A DNA stretch of 6,380 bases from Hyphomicrobiales bacterium (GCA_017849395.1 JAFIHO010000094.1:1-6380), one strand, 5' to 3'; positions 1 to 6,380 are shown, counted from the first letter of the stretch. Numbers and translations: made by a program. The notes: generated by a model from the sequence alone, not told the origin.

Positions 1-1
1 T

Positions 2-382
2 CGCGGCGACAACCGCTTCGACAATGGCCGGGATAATCGCGGCTGGGACCAGAATCGCGGCCGCAATGACAGTGACTACCGGCGCGGCGATGTCCGTCCG
101 CGCGCGGATTTCAGCCGCTTCCAGCGCAACTTCGCAGCGCCCCAGCGCTTCCGCGCCCCGGCCTATCGGCGCCCGGCGGGCTGGTATTCGCATCGCTGGA
201 CCTTTGGCGAGTTCCTGCCTGCGGCCTTTTTCGCGCCCGGCTACTGGATCGACAATTTTTACGATTTCGGTCTGATCACCCCGCCTTATGGCACGATCTG
301 GGTGCGCTACGGTTCTGATGCGCTGCTGATCGACCGCTATACGGGCGAGGTCATCCAGGTGGTTTACCGGGTCTTTTATTAA
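2..382 (+). CDS. RcnB-like periplasmic protein, C-terminal part (5' end outside window)
   Basis: The reading frame is open from the left edge and ends at TAA 380-382, giving 126 residues without a start codon. The first ~60 residues are a polar, low-complexity stretch rich in Asn, Arg, Asp and Gly (GRDNRGWDQNRGRNDSDYRR). The rest is a compact aromatic domain: WYSHRWTFGEFLP (61-73), YWIDNFYDFGL (81-91), PPYGTIWVRYGSDALLID (94-111), then TGEVIQVVYRVFY at the end. The pattern RW..GE.LP / W.RYG.DALLID..TG.V is that of the RcnB family. E. coli RcnB is a small periplasmic protein that tunes nickel/cobalt efflux by RcnA. Alphaproteobacterial relatives usually have a signal peptide and such a linker, but mostly no tested function. 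The signal peptide would lie upstream of the window. Metal homeostasis is a family-based guess, and no rcnA is visible here. The family call is firm; the role is not. Confidence 0.82.
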   Translation, partial: RGDNRFDNGRDNRGWDQNRGRNDSDYRRGDVRPRADFSRFQRNFAAPQRFRAPAYRRPAGWYSHRWTFGEFLPAAFFAPGYWIDNFYDFGLITPPYGTIWVRYGSDALLIDRYTGEVIQVVYRVFY

Positions 383-393
383 GTTTGGGGACA

Positions 394-426
394 AGGGTGC
401 CGCCGGCCTGCGGTGTGCGGCACCCT
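394..426 (+). other. Perfect 10-bp inverted repeat after the RcnB-like gene
   Basis: Arms 394-403 (AGGGTGCCGC) and 417-426 (GCGGCACCCT) are exact reverse complements with a 13-base GC-rich loop. The hairpin begins 11 bases after the stop codon of the RcnB-like gene. No T-run follows (next bases GCCCCTTAC), so it is not a classic intrinsic terminator. It could protect the mRNA 3' end or help termination with Rho. The pairing is certain; the function is inferred. Confidence 0.4.
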
Positions 427-430
427 GCCC

Positions 431-458
431 CTTACAGCCCGGCATTCCGTGCTATAGA
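431..458 (+). promoter_or_regulatory. Likely sigma-70-type promoter of purA
   Basis: A -35-like CTTACA (431-436) and a -10-like TATAGA (453-458, in TGCTATAGACC) are 16 bases apart. The CTATAG core fits the alphaproteobacterial housekeeping pattern CTTGAC-N17-CTATAT. The start site would be near 465, about 47 bases before the purA ATG. That start falls inside the terminator-like hairpin at 462-497, which makes the arrangement unusual. No other promoter-like pair is apparent between the RcnB-like gene and purA. Confidence 0.5.
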
Positions 459-461
459 CCC

Positions 462-497
462 TCCGCCGCCGCGTCCCGCGCGCGGCGGATTTTCTTT
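462..497 (+). terminator. Terminator-like hairpin with T-tract just before purA
   Basis: Arms 462-469 (TCCGCCGC) and 482-489 (GCGGCGGA) pair over 8 bp. The interior adds CGCG 470-473 with CGCG 477-480 around a three-base loop, with C481 bulged. TTTTCTTT (490-497) follows at once, the form of a Rho-independent terminator. It lies ~80 bases after the RcnB-like stop codon and could end that transcript. It also sits between the predicted purA promoter and the purA ATG, so it could instead act as a promoter-proximal attenuator. Only the structure is seen; termination is inferred. Confidence 0.55.
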
Positions 498-511
498 GCA
501 CGGACCTATAT

Positions 512-1801
512 ATGGCCAATGTGACGGTGATCGGCGCCCAGTGGGGCGACGAAGGCAAGGGCAAGATCATCGACTGGCTGTCGAACCGCGCCGATATGGT
601 GGTTCGCTTCCAGGGCGGCAATAATGCCGGTCACACCATCGTCGTGGGCGACAAGACCTACAAATTGTCGCTGCTGCCGTCGGGCGTGGTGCAGGGCAAG
701 CGCTCCATCATCGGCAATGGCGTGGTGGTCGATGTCTGGTCGCTGCTGGACGAGATCGAGCGCGTGGGCGGTGCGGGCCTGAAGGTCACGCCCGACATAC
801 TGGTCCTGGCGGAGAACGCCGAGCTGGTACTGCCGCTGCATCGCGAACTGGACGCGCTGCGCGAGGAAGCCGCGAGCCAGAAGCTGGGCACCACCAAGCG
901 CGGCATCGGCCCCGCCTATGAAGACAAGGTGGGCCGCAGGGCCATTCGCGCCATCGACCTGAAGGACATCGCGGGCCTGCCCGCCAAGATCGAGCGGCTG
1001 CTGGCGCATCACAATGTGCTGCGCAAGGGCTTCGGCGCGGCGGAAGCCGATGCGGGTGCGCTGCTGGAATCGCTGAAAGAGATCGCGCCGAAGATCGTGC
1101 CTTTCATCGGTTCTTCCTGGCGGGAACTGGATGCGGCGCGCCGCGCGGGAAAGCGCGTATTGTTCGAAGGCGCCCAGGCGGTGCTGCTGGACATCGATCA
1201 TGGCACCTATCCCTTCGTCACCTCCTCCAACACGGTGGCGGGACAGGCGGCGGCCGGCGCAGGCATTTCGCCCCGCCAGATCGGCACCGTTCTGGGGATC
1301 GTGAAAAGCTACACCACGCGGGTCGGCGAAGGCCCCTTCCCCACCGAACTGAAGGACGCCACCGGCGAAAAGCTTGGCGAGCGCGGCCGGGAGTTCGGCA
1401 CCGTGACGGGTCGCAAGCGGCGCTGCGGCTGGTTCGCTTCCGTGCTTGTGCGCCAGACCATCATCGCCGGCGGCGTGGACGGCATCACCCTGACCAAACT
1501 GGACGTGCTGGACGGGTTTCCCGAGATCAAACTGTGCGTCGGCTATGAGCTGGACGGCAAGATGCTGGACTATCTGCCCGCCGACGCCAACGAACAGGCG
1601 CGGCTCAAGCCGATCTATGAAACGATGGAAGGCTGGAGCGATTCCACCCATGGCGCGCGAAGCTGGGCCCAGCTTCCCGCCAACGCGATCAAATATGTGC
1701 GGCGGGTGGAGGAACTGATCGGTGCGCCGGTGGCGCTTCTGTCCACCAGCCCGGACCGCGACGACACGATCATGGTGATCGACCCGTTCGTGGATCGCTG
1801 A
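512..1801 (+). CDS. purA: Adenylosuccinate synthetase
   Basis: Cytosolic enzyme that joins aspartate to IMP with GTP, making adenylosuccinate, the first step from IMP to AMP. The 429 residues match the usual bacterial length and the protein is complete. Visible motifs: GDEGKGK (12-18, with catalytic Asp13), NNAGHT (37-42, with catalytic His41), TTKRGIGPAYEDK (127-139, IMP-binding region), the FEGAQAVLLDIDHGTYPFVTSSN block in mid-protein, TGRKRRCGWF before residue 309 (aspartate/IMP loop), the guanine-binding TKLD (328-331), and LLSTSPDRDDTI near the C-terminus. The ATG at 512 is chosen because ANVTVIGAQWGDEGKG is the standard N-terminus and ACGGA (500-504) gives a modest ribosome binding site seven bases upstream. 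One oddity is Ala309, where the family nearly always has Asp (GWFD or GWLD). The gene appears to be transcribed alone, with a hairpin in its leader. Confidence 0.97.
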   Translation: MANVTVIGAQWGDEGKGKIIDWLSNRADMVVRFQGGNNAGHTIVVGDKTYKLSLLPSGVVQGKRSIIGNGVVVDVWSLLDEIERVGGAGLKVTPDILVLAENAELVLPLHRELDALREEAASQKLGTTKRGIGPAYEDKVGRRAIRAIDLKDIAGLPAKIERLLAHHNVLRKGFGAAEADAGALLESLKEIAPKIVPFIGSSWRELDAARRAGKRVLFEGAQAVLLDIDHGTYPFVTSSNTVAGQAAAGAGISPRQIGTVLGIVKSYTTRVGEGPFPTELKDATGEKLGERGREFGTVTGRKRRCGWFASVLVRQTIIAGGVDGITLTKLDVLDGFPEIKLCVGYELDGKMLDYLPADANEQARLKPIYETMEGWSDSTHGARSWAQLPANAIKYVRRVEELIGAPVALLSTSPDRDDTIMVIDPFVDR

Positions 1802-1815
1802 CGATCCCGACACAA

Positions 1816-1839
1816 TTCCGCCTCTGTTCGGGGACGGAA
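1816..1839 (+). terminator. Weak hairpin downstream of purA
   Basis: TTCCG (1816-1820) pairs with CGGAA (1835-1839). Inside, CCTC (1821-1824) can pair with GGGG (1830-1833), including one G-U, around a five-base loop with A1834 bulged. It lies 15 bases after the purA stop. The T-rich stretch (1859-1866) is too far away for a classic intrinsic terminator. It may end purA transcription, but its 3' arm also overlaps a possible promoter for the next gene. Confidence 0.25.
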
Positions 1840-1860
1840 ACTTTCCATTGGCAGCGCGTT
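1836..1860 (+). promoter_or_regulatory. Possible EcfG-type (general stress) promoter of the small lipoprotein gene
   Basis: GGAAA (1836-1840), 16 bases, then CGTT (1857-1860). The alphaproteobacterial general-stress sigma factor EcfG recognises GGAAC-N16/17-CGTT, so eight of nine fixed bases and the spacing agree. The start site would be near 1867, about 28 bases before the ATG at 1895. A competing housekeeping -35, TTGGCA (1848-1853), has no convincing -10 partner. Short motifs like this arise by chance, so this is a candidate only. Confidence 0.35.
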
Positions 1861-1894
1861 TTTCTTCCCGTGGTCATCGAACGGAGAAGATTCC

Positions 1895-2047
1895 ATGCGC
1901 CCTGTTGTCCTGATGCTGTTTGCCTGTCTCGCCGTCTCGGTTTCCGCCTGTGGTGGAACCACGCACAAGACGGTCGTCGTGAATCCCCCGGCCGACAGCA
2001 CGACGGTCGTGGACGAGAATGGCCGCGCCCGCGTTATCGAACATTAA
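1895..2047 (+). CDS. Small lipoprotein of unknown function (50 residues)
   Basis: The 50-residue product starts MRPVVLMLFACLAVSVSAC: one Arg, a hydrophobic run, and a lipobox VSAC (16-19) that places lipid-bearing Cys19 as the first mature residue. The mature part is only 32 residues, polar and Thr/Val-rich, containing KTVVVNPPADSTTVVD and ending GRARVIEH. I recognise no domain; short lipoproteins with a TVVV-PP-STTVV pattern occur widely in Proteobacteria without assigned roles. Reality of the gene is supported by GGAG (1883-1886) eight bases before the ATG, the well-formed signal sequence, and a stop that abuts convergent thiD exactly. No retention-changing Asp follows Cys19 (next residues Gly-Gly), so outer-membrane sorting is plausible if the E. 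coli rule applies. The other Cys (11) lies inside the hydrophobic core and is a poorer lipobox. The gene is probably transcribed on its own, possibly under stress control. Confidence 0.72.
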   Translation: MRPVVLMLFACLAVSVSACGGTTHKTVVVNPPADSTTVVDENGRARVIEH

Positions 2048-2868
2048 TCGCTGTCGTTGCCAACGCGCAGCAGATGATTCAACGGTCCGCGCCCGCCGCC
2101 CAAACCCGGCGCGGTGCGGATCGCCTGCTGTACAAAGGCATGGGCCGCGCGGATCGCGTCCTCGAACGGCCAGCCCAGCGCCAGGCCTGAGGCGATGGCC
2201 GACGCCATTGTGCAGCCCGTGCCATGGGTGTGGCGGCTTTCCTGCCGTGCCGCTTCGATGAAGGTCAGTGTTCCGGTATTTGCATCCGCCAGTACATCGC
2301 GCAGCACCGGACCGTCGCCATGACCACCCTTGAAGAGAACATTGGGACATCCGAAGCCGCCGAACCGTTCGGCGGCGTGGCGGAAATCTTCGTCCGTTCT
2401 TGGCAATATGCCCACCAGCCTTTCGGTCTCCGGCAGGTTGGGTGTGACCAGCGTGGTCAAGGGCAGAAGCCGCTTCAACAGGATGCGCTTGCCCTCGCTG
2501 TCCAGCAGCGCAACGCCGCCGCTGGCCGACAGGACCGGATCCAGCACCAGCGGGATGCCGACATTGTCTTCCGCCTCCAGCGCTTCGGCCACGGCCAGCG
2601 CGATTTCGTGATTGCCCAGCATCCCGATCTTGATCGCGTCCGCGCCGATATCCGTCAGGCAGGTCACGATCTGATCGCGCACCAGGTGCGCGGACAGGTT
2701 GTGAACGCTGTGCACCTCATGGGTGTCCTGCACCGTGATCGCGGTAATCGCCGTCATGGCGTAAACGCCAAATGCGGTGGCTGTCTTGATGTCGGCCTGA
2801 ATGCCCGCGCCGCCGCCATTGTCGGAGCCGGCAATGATGAGAAGACGCGGTTGTCGGGGATGAGCCAC
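2044..2868 (-). CDS. thiD: Hydroxymethylpyrimidine/phosphomethylpyrimidine kinase
   Basis: Ribokinase-fold enzyme that phosphorylates HMP and then HMP-phosphate with ATP, supplying the pyrimidine half of thiamine in the cytosol. The 274 residues fit the family. Motifs: AGSDNGGGAGIQADIKT (13-29, substrate-binding N-terminus), ITVQDT (44-49), IKIGMLG (79-85), DPVLSASGG (110-118), TPNLPETE (142-149), KGGH (180-183), and HGTGCTMASAIA (215-226) with the anion-hole GTGC and Cys219 typical of ThiD. The start is GTG at 2868, the first usable start after the glmM stop; the 26 codons between are open but contain no ATG, GTG or TTG. No strong Shine-Dalgarno is visible; AGCGGA lies 12-17 bases upstream. 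It is the last gene of the minus-strand cluster, 78 bases after glmM. No thiamine-pyrophosphate riboswitch precedes it, so control probably comes from the operon. Confidence 0.94.
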   Translation of the reverse strand: MAHPRQPRLLIIAGSDNGGGAGIQADIKTATAFGVYAMTAITAITVQDTHEVHSVHNLSAHLVRDQIVTCLTDIGADAIKIGMLGNHEIALAVAEALEAEDNVGIPLVLDPVLSASGGVALLDSEGKRILLKRLLPLTTLVTPNLPETERLVGILPRTDEDFRHAAERFGGFGCPNVLFKGGHGDGPVLRDVLADANTGTLTFIEAARQESRHTHGTGCTMASAIASGLALGWPFEDAIRAAHAFVQQAIRTAPGLGGGRGPLNHLLRVGNDSD

Positions 2869-2946
2869 GGGTACGCGGTTTCCGCTAAAGCGCGCGGACG
2901 GTAGCGGTTCCCGCCCGGATACGGAAGCACCTGTTGCCGGCCCTGA

Positions 2947-4302
<1,356 letters not shown>

Positions 4303-4375
4303 GGAGGATCCGGAAATTATCTTGCCATATTAGCACGTTTCATAGCCGGAAACGGCCTAACAAACTCACAAAGGG

Positions 4376-5173
4376 TTACCGGCTGTTATCCAGCGCGGCC
4401 ATCAGGCGCAAGCCATCCGTTAACGGGCCGGGGGCGTGGGTGCGGATAAAGGCGGCGCCCCGTCCGGCCACGTAAAGTTCGGCGGCCAGGCTGATTGGGC
4501 CGCTGTCCTCCACCGTTCGGCCCGCCAGGCGGCGCAGGAAGGATTTGCGCGATACCGACACCAGCAGCGGCAGACCGTAGCGGGCGGAAAGCTCCGGCAG
4601 GCGGCGCAGGACCGTCAGCGAGGTTTCCGGGTTGGACCCCAGGAAGAACCCCATGCCGGGATCGAGAATAAGGCGCGAACGTGCGATGCCTGCCGCTTCC
4701 AGCGCCGCGATGCGCGTGTCGAAGAAATGGGTGATGCGGTCCATGATCGCTTCGGGCGGAATGTCCAGGCGGGTGGCGTTGCCGCCAGTCTGTACGCCAT
4801 GCATGACGATCAGATGCGCATTCGACGCGGCCAGCGCGGGATAGAGCGACGGATCGGGGAAGCCGTGGATGTCGTTGAGATACTCCACGCCCTGTGCCAG
4901 CGCCCAGCGCTGTACATCGGGTTGGTAGCTGTCGATGGAGAGCGACAGGCCCTTCTGTTTCAGCGCGGGCAATATCGCTGCGAGGCGCGCGATCTCGGTT
5001 TCCGGGGCGATGGGCGCGGCGTCGGGATTGGAAGAGGCCGCGCCGATATCAATGATGTCCGCACCGTCGCGCGCCAGCGCCTGCGCATGGGCGATGGCGG
5101 CGGCGGGATCGAGATATTTGCCACCGTCCGAAAAGGAGTCGGCGGTGATGTTGAGGATGCCGAGGATTTTCAT
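4376..5173 (-). CDS. folP: Dihydropteroate synthase, Sul2-like type
   Basis: Condenses 6-hydroxymethyl-dihydropterin pyrophosphate with p-aminobenzoate to dihydropteroate in folate synthesis; the target of sulfonamides. The 265 residues cover the whole TIM barrel: NITADSFSDGG (8-18), IDIGAASSNPDA (41-52), IDSYQP (80-85), LNDIHGFPD (99-107), VMHGVQ (123-128), DPGMGFFLG (171-179), SVSRKSFL (206-213) and IRTHAP (243-248). Standard DHPS has NxTPDSF and GGESTRPG in the first two loops. This protein has TAD and AASSNPDA, as in the resistance enzymes Sul1/Sul2, and the later blocks also follow Sul2. Asn8, Asp81, Asn100, Asp171, Lys210, Arg244 and His246 occupy the expected conserved positions, so it should be active. 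It is probably the native enzyme, and reduced sulfonamide sensitivity is an inference. The ATG at 5173 is four bases after the upstream stop, so translational coupling is likely. Confidence 0.95.
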   Translation of the reverse strand: MKILGILNITADSFSDGGKYLDPAAAIAHAQALARDGADIIDIGAASSNPDAAPIAPETEIARLAAILPALKQKGLSLSIDSYQPDVQRWALAQGVEYLNDIHGFPDPSLYPALAASNAHLIVMHGVQTGGNATRLDIPPEAIMDRITHFFDTRIAALEAAGIARSRLILDPGMGFFLGSNPETSLTVLRRLPELSARYGLPLLVSVSRKSFLRRLAGRTVEDSGPISLAAELYVAGRGAAFIRTHAPGPLTDGLRLMAALDNSR

Positions 5174-5177
5174 GCGG

Positions 5178-5462
5178 CTACAGATACACCGCCGCGATCC
5201 CGACCGACACCGCCAGCGCCGTCATGCCGCCGAGAAAAGACCAGTCCGCGACGATGGCTTGCCACGCATAGGCGCCATTGTTGCGGATGGCGAGATACGC
5301 ATTCAGAGCCGCGATGAACAGCAGCATCGCTGCCAGCCACGCCACCTCGTCGGCCAGCGAACGCGCGCCTGCCGAGGCCAGCCGCAATCCCGTGATGATG
5401 ACAAAACAGATGCCCAGCAGGTTGGTGGCGGCGTTCAGGATGTGCGGCGGGCGATGCTGCAT
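5178..5462 (-). CDS. Small three-helix inner-membrane protein, function unknown
   Basis: The 94-residue product starts MQHRPPHILNAATNLLG and has three predicted membrane helices: about 8-28, 40-59 and 70-92. Short polar turns separate them (ASAGARSLADE and RNNGAYAWQ), and the chain ends within or just after helix 3 (AVYL). The HILNAATNLLGIC block (7-19) resembles, from memory, a conserved unnamed family of small bacterial membrane proteins; I assign no function. The ATG at 5462 is preferred over an in-frame TTG at 5480. The TTG would sit in the T-tract of the ftsH terminator, and the HILNA block begins right after the ATG. No strong ribosome binding site is visible. The gene is four bases from folP and probably translationally coupled to it. 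It lies between ftsH and folP, which are adjacent in E. coli. No promoter is apparent in the 16 bases between terminator and ATG. Confidence 0.78.
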   Translation of the reverse strand: MQHRPPHILNAATNLLGICFVIITGLRLASAGARSLADEVAWLAAMLLFIAALNAYLAIRNNGAYAWQAIVADWSFLGGMTALAVSVGIAAVYL

Positions 5463-5478
5463 GGTTTGAGCTTTCGGC

Positions 5479-5507
5479 AAAAAAATAGGGCGGCCGAAGC
5501 CGCCCTA
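5479..5507 (-). terminator. Intrinsic terminator of ftsH
   Basis: On the minus strand, TAGGGCGGC (5507-5499), the loop TTCG (5498-5495) and GCCGCCCTA (5494-5486) form a perfect 9-bp stem with a C(UUCG)G tetraloop, followed by seven T (5485-5479). This is a textbook Rho-independent terminator 19 bases after the ftsH stop. It also lies 16 bases before the ATG of the small membrane gene that leads the folP-glmM-thiD cluster, so that cluster needs readthrough or its own hidden promoter. Confidence 0.9.
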
Positions 5508-5526
5508 CTCATGAATTTTCAGACAG

Positions 5527-6380
5527 TCACCGCGGCTGCGGCTCCGGGCTGATGATCGGGCCCGGACCTGTGGGGCGCGCCTTGCCTGCTGCCGGGACGC
5601 TGGTGCCTTCGCCGCGCGGCGGCAGCACCGGATCCTCGTAGGGCGTGCGGACCGGGGGGATGCCCTTGAGCAGCGCGATGATCTCGTCGCCCGTCAGGGT
5701 CTCATATTCCAGCAGTCCCCGCGCCAGCGTGTTCAGGTCGGCGGCGTGGTCGGTCAGGATCGTCTTGGCCCGTGTATAGGCCTCGTCGATGATGCGGTGG
5801 ATTTCCGCGTCGATCTTCTGCGCCGTGGCTTCAGAGATGTTCTGGGTGCGCGACACGCTGTGGCCCAGGAACACTTCCTCCTGGTTCTCGGCATAGGCGA
5901 TGGGGCCCAGCTCGTCCGACATGCCGAAGCGGGTCACCATGGCGCGCGCCATGCGGGTGGCCTGTTCGATGTCGCTCTGCGCGCCGGTGGTCACCATGTC
6001 ATGGCCGAACACCAGTTCCTCGGCCAGACGGCCGCCGAACGCCACGGCCAGATCGGCCTGCATCTTCTGGCGAGTGAGCGACAACTGATCGCGTTCCGGC
6101 AGGCGCATCACCATGCCCAGCGCGCGGCCGCGCGGGATGATGGTGGCCTTGTGGATCGGGTCAGAACCCTGGACATGCAGCGCCACGAGGGCGTGGCCGC
6201 CTTCGTGATAGGCGGTGAGTTTCTTCTCTTCGTCGCTCATCGCCATGGAGCGCCGTTCCGCGCCCATCATCACCTTGTCCTTGGCGTCTTCCAGTTCGAT
6301 CATGGTGACGACGCGCTTGCCGCGGCGAGCCGCCAGCAGCGCACCTTCATTCACCAGGTTGGCGAGGTCCGCGCCGGAGA
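5527..6380 (-). CDS. ftsH: ATP-dependent zinc metalloprotease FtsH, C-terminal part (5' end outside window)
   Basis: Membrane-anchored AAA+ protease that degrades misfolded membrane proteins and regulatory substrates. The window holds the last 283 codons, ending at TGA 5529-5527, of a protein usually near 640 residues; the transmembrane helices and Walker motifs lie beyond the right edge. The fragment starts in the second region of homology (SGADLANLVNEGALLAARR) and contains the protease domain: zinc site HEGGH (fragment residues 58-62), the IIPRGRALGMV block, and TGAQSDIEQATRMA with the third zinc ligand Asp135. LLEYETLTGDEI closes the helical part, followed by a Pro/Gly-rich tail ending PEPQPR. 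HEGGH instead of HEAGH is common in alphaproteobacteria and keeps the catalytic residues. An internal GTG at 6354 is not a start, since the family sequence continues upstream. A strong terminator follows, separating ftsH from the folP cluster despite the conserved gene order. Confidence 0.97.
   Translation of the reverse strand, partial: SGADLANLVNEGALLAARRGKRVVTMIELEDAKDKVMMGAERRSMAMSDEEKKLTAYHEGGHALVALHVQGSDPIHKATIIPRGRALGMVMRLPERDQLSLTRQKMQADLAVAFGGRLAEELVFGHDMVTTGAQSDIEQATRMARAMVTRFGMSDELGPIAYAENQEEVFLGHSVSRTQNISEATAQKIDAEIHRIIDEAYTRAKTILTDHAADLNTLARGLLEYETLTGDEIIALLKGIPPVRTPYEDPVLPPRGEGTSVPAAGKARPTGPGPIISPEPQPR

Noticed and set aside
506..1813. Open frame of 435 codons on the minus strand, opposite purA
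   Set aside because: It is a mirror of purA in GC-rich DNA. The translation shows His/Gln/Asp/Arg-rich shadow composition and no recognisable domain, while the plus-strand protein has every PurA motif.
1874..2350. Minus-strand frame of 158 codons overlapping thiD and the lipoprotein gene
   Set aside because: It reads thiD out of frame. The lipoprotein has a lipobox and ribosome binding site and thiD has all its motifs, so this frame is not needed.
2869..2946. Thiamine-pyrophosphate riboswitch before thiD
   Set aside because: The 78-base gap has only a weak 6-bp inverted repeat (2882-2887/2902-2907) and none of the conserved THI-box segments such as CTGAGA or ACCTGA.
4303..4307. GGAGG next to the glmM start as a ribosome binding site
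   Set aside because: The GGAGG is on the plus strand; glmM is on the minus strand, where its mRNA reads CCUCC, so it cannot serve as a Shine-Dalgarno for glmM. No plus-strand gene begins there.
4376..5173. The Sul2-like folP as a recently acquired mobile resistance gene
   Set aside because: There is no integron site, ISCR, insertion sequence or repeat around it. Composition matches its neighbours, and it lies in the conserved ftsH-folP-glmM order. A native gene is the simpler reading.
4436..5317. Open frame of 293 codons on the plus strand, opposite folP and the membrane gene
   Set aside because: Antisense shadow with an Arg/Gly/Asp/Gln-rich translation, no ribosome binding site and no family resemblance.
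5463..5480. TTG start at 5480 for the small membrane protein (100 residues)
   Set aside because: That start lies in the terminator T-tract. It adds only a polar hexapeptide before a good ATG that directly precedes the conserved HILNA block.
6052..6354. GTG at 6354 as a true start of a short protease gene
   Set aside because: The frame continues to the window edge with FtsH-specific sequence (SGADLANL) directly upstream, so this is an internal codon of a gene cut by the window.

Overview
The window is a gene-dense, high-GC stretch of bacterial chromosome that reads as alphaproteobacterial. The evidence is the PurA sequence style (TTKRGIGPAYEDK), an FtsH protease motif written HEGGH, an RcnB-type protein with a long Asn/Arg-rich linker, and promoter motifs of alphaproteobacterial type. 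I cannot fix the family or genus from sequence alone. All genes look like normal chromosomal content of even composition. There is no rRNA, tRNA, CRISPR array, insertion sequence, integron site or phage gene, and no gene-free stretch longer than about 130 bases.

Left part, plus strand: the 3' end of an RcnB-like periplasmic protein gene (to 382); a 129-base gap with two hairpins and a likely promoter; complete purA (512-1801), the first committed step from IMP to AMP; and a 50-residue lipoprotein gene (1895-2047) with a good ribosome binding site and a possible general-stress (EcfG-type) promoter.

Right part, minus strand, read from the right edge leftward: the last 283 codons of ftsH (membrane AAA+ zinc protease); a strong UUCG-capped intrinsic terminator; a small three-helix membrane protein gene; folP (dihydropteroate synthase); glmM (phosphoglucosamine mutase); and thiD (HMP/HMP-P kinase). 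ftsH-folP-glmM is a widely conserved order, also seen in E. coli. Here the small membrane gene and the terminator lie inside it, and thiD is added at the end. The two halves meet tail to tail at 2044-2047, where the lipoprotein and thiD stop codons share one TTAA.

The most notable item is folP. Its protein is not of the standard DHPS type. It matches the mobile sulfonamide-resistance enzymes, above all Sul2, along its whole length, yet it sits in the native ftsH-folP-glmM locus with glmM directly downstream. Plasmid sul2 is typically followed by a truncated glmM, so the locus looks like a chromosomal relative of the source of that resistance gene. I see no wholly new multi-gene system. The other points of interest are regulatory: two terminator-like hairpins that end about 15 bases before the start codons of purA and the small membrane gene.
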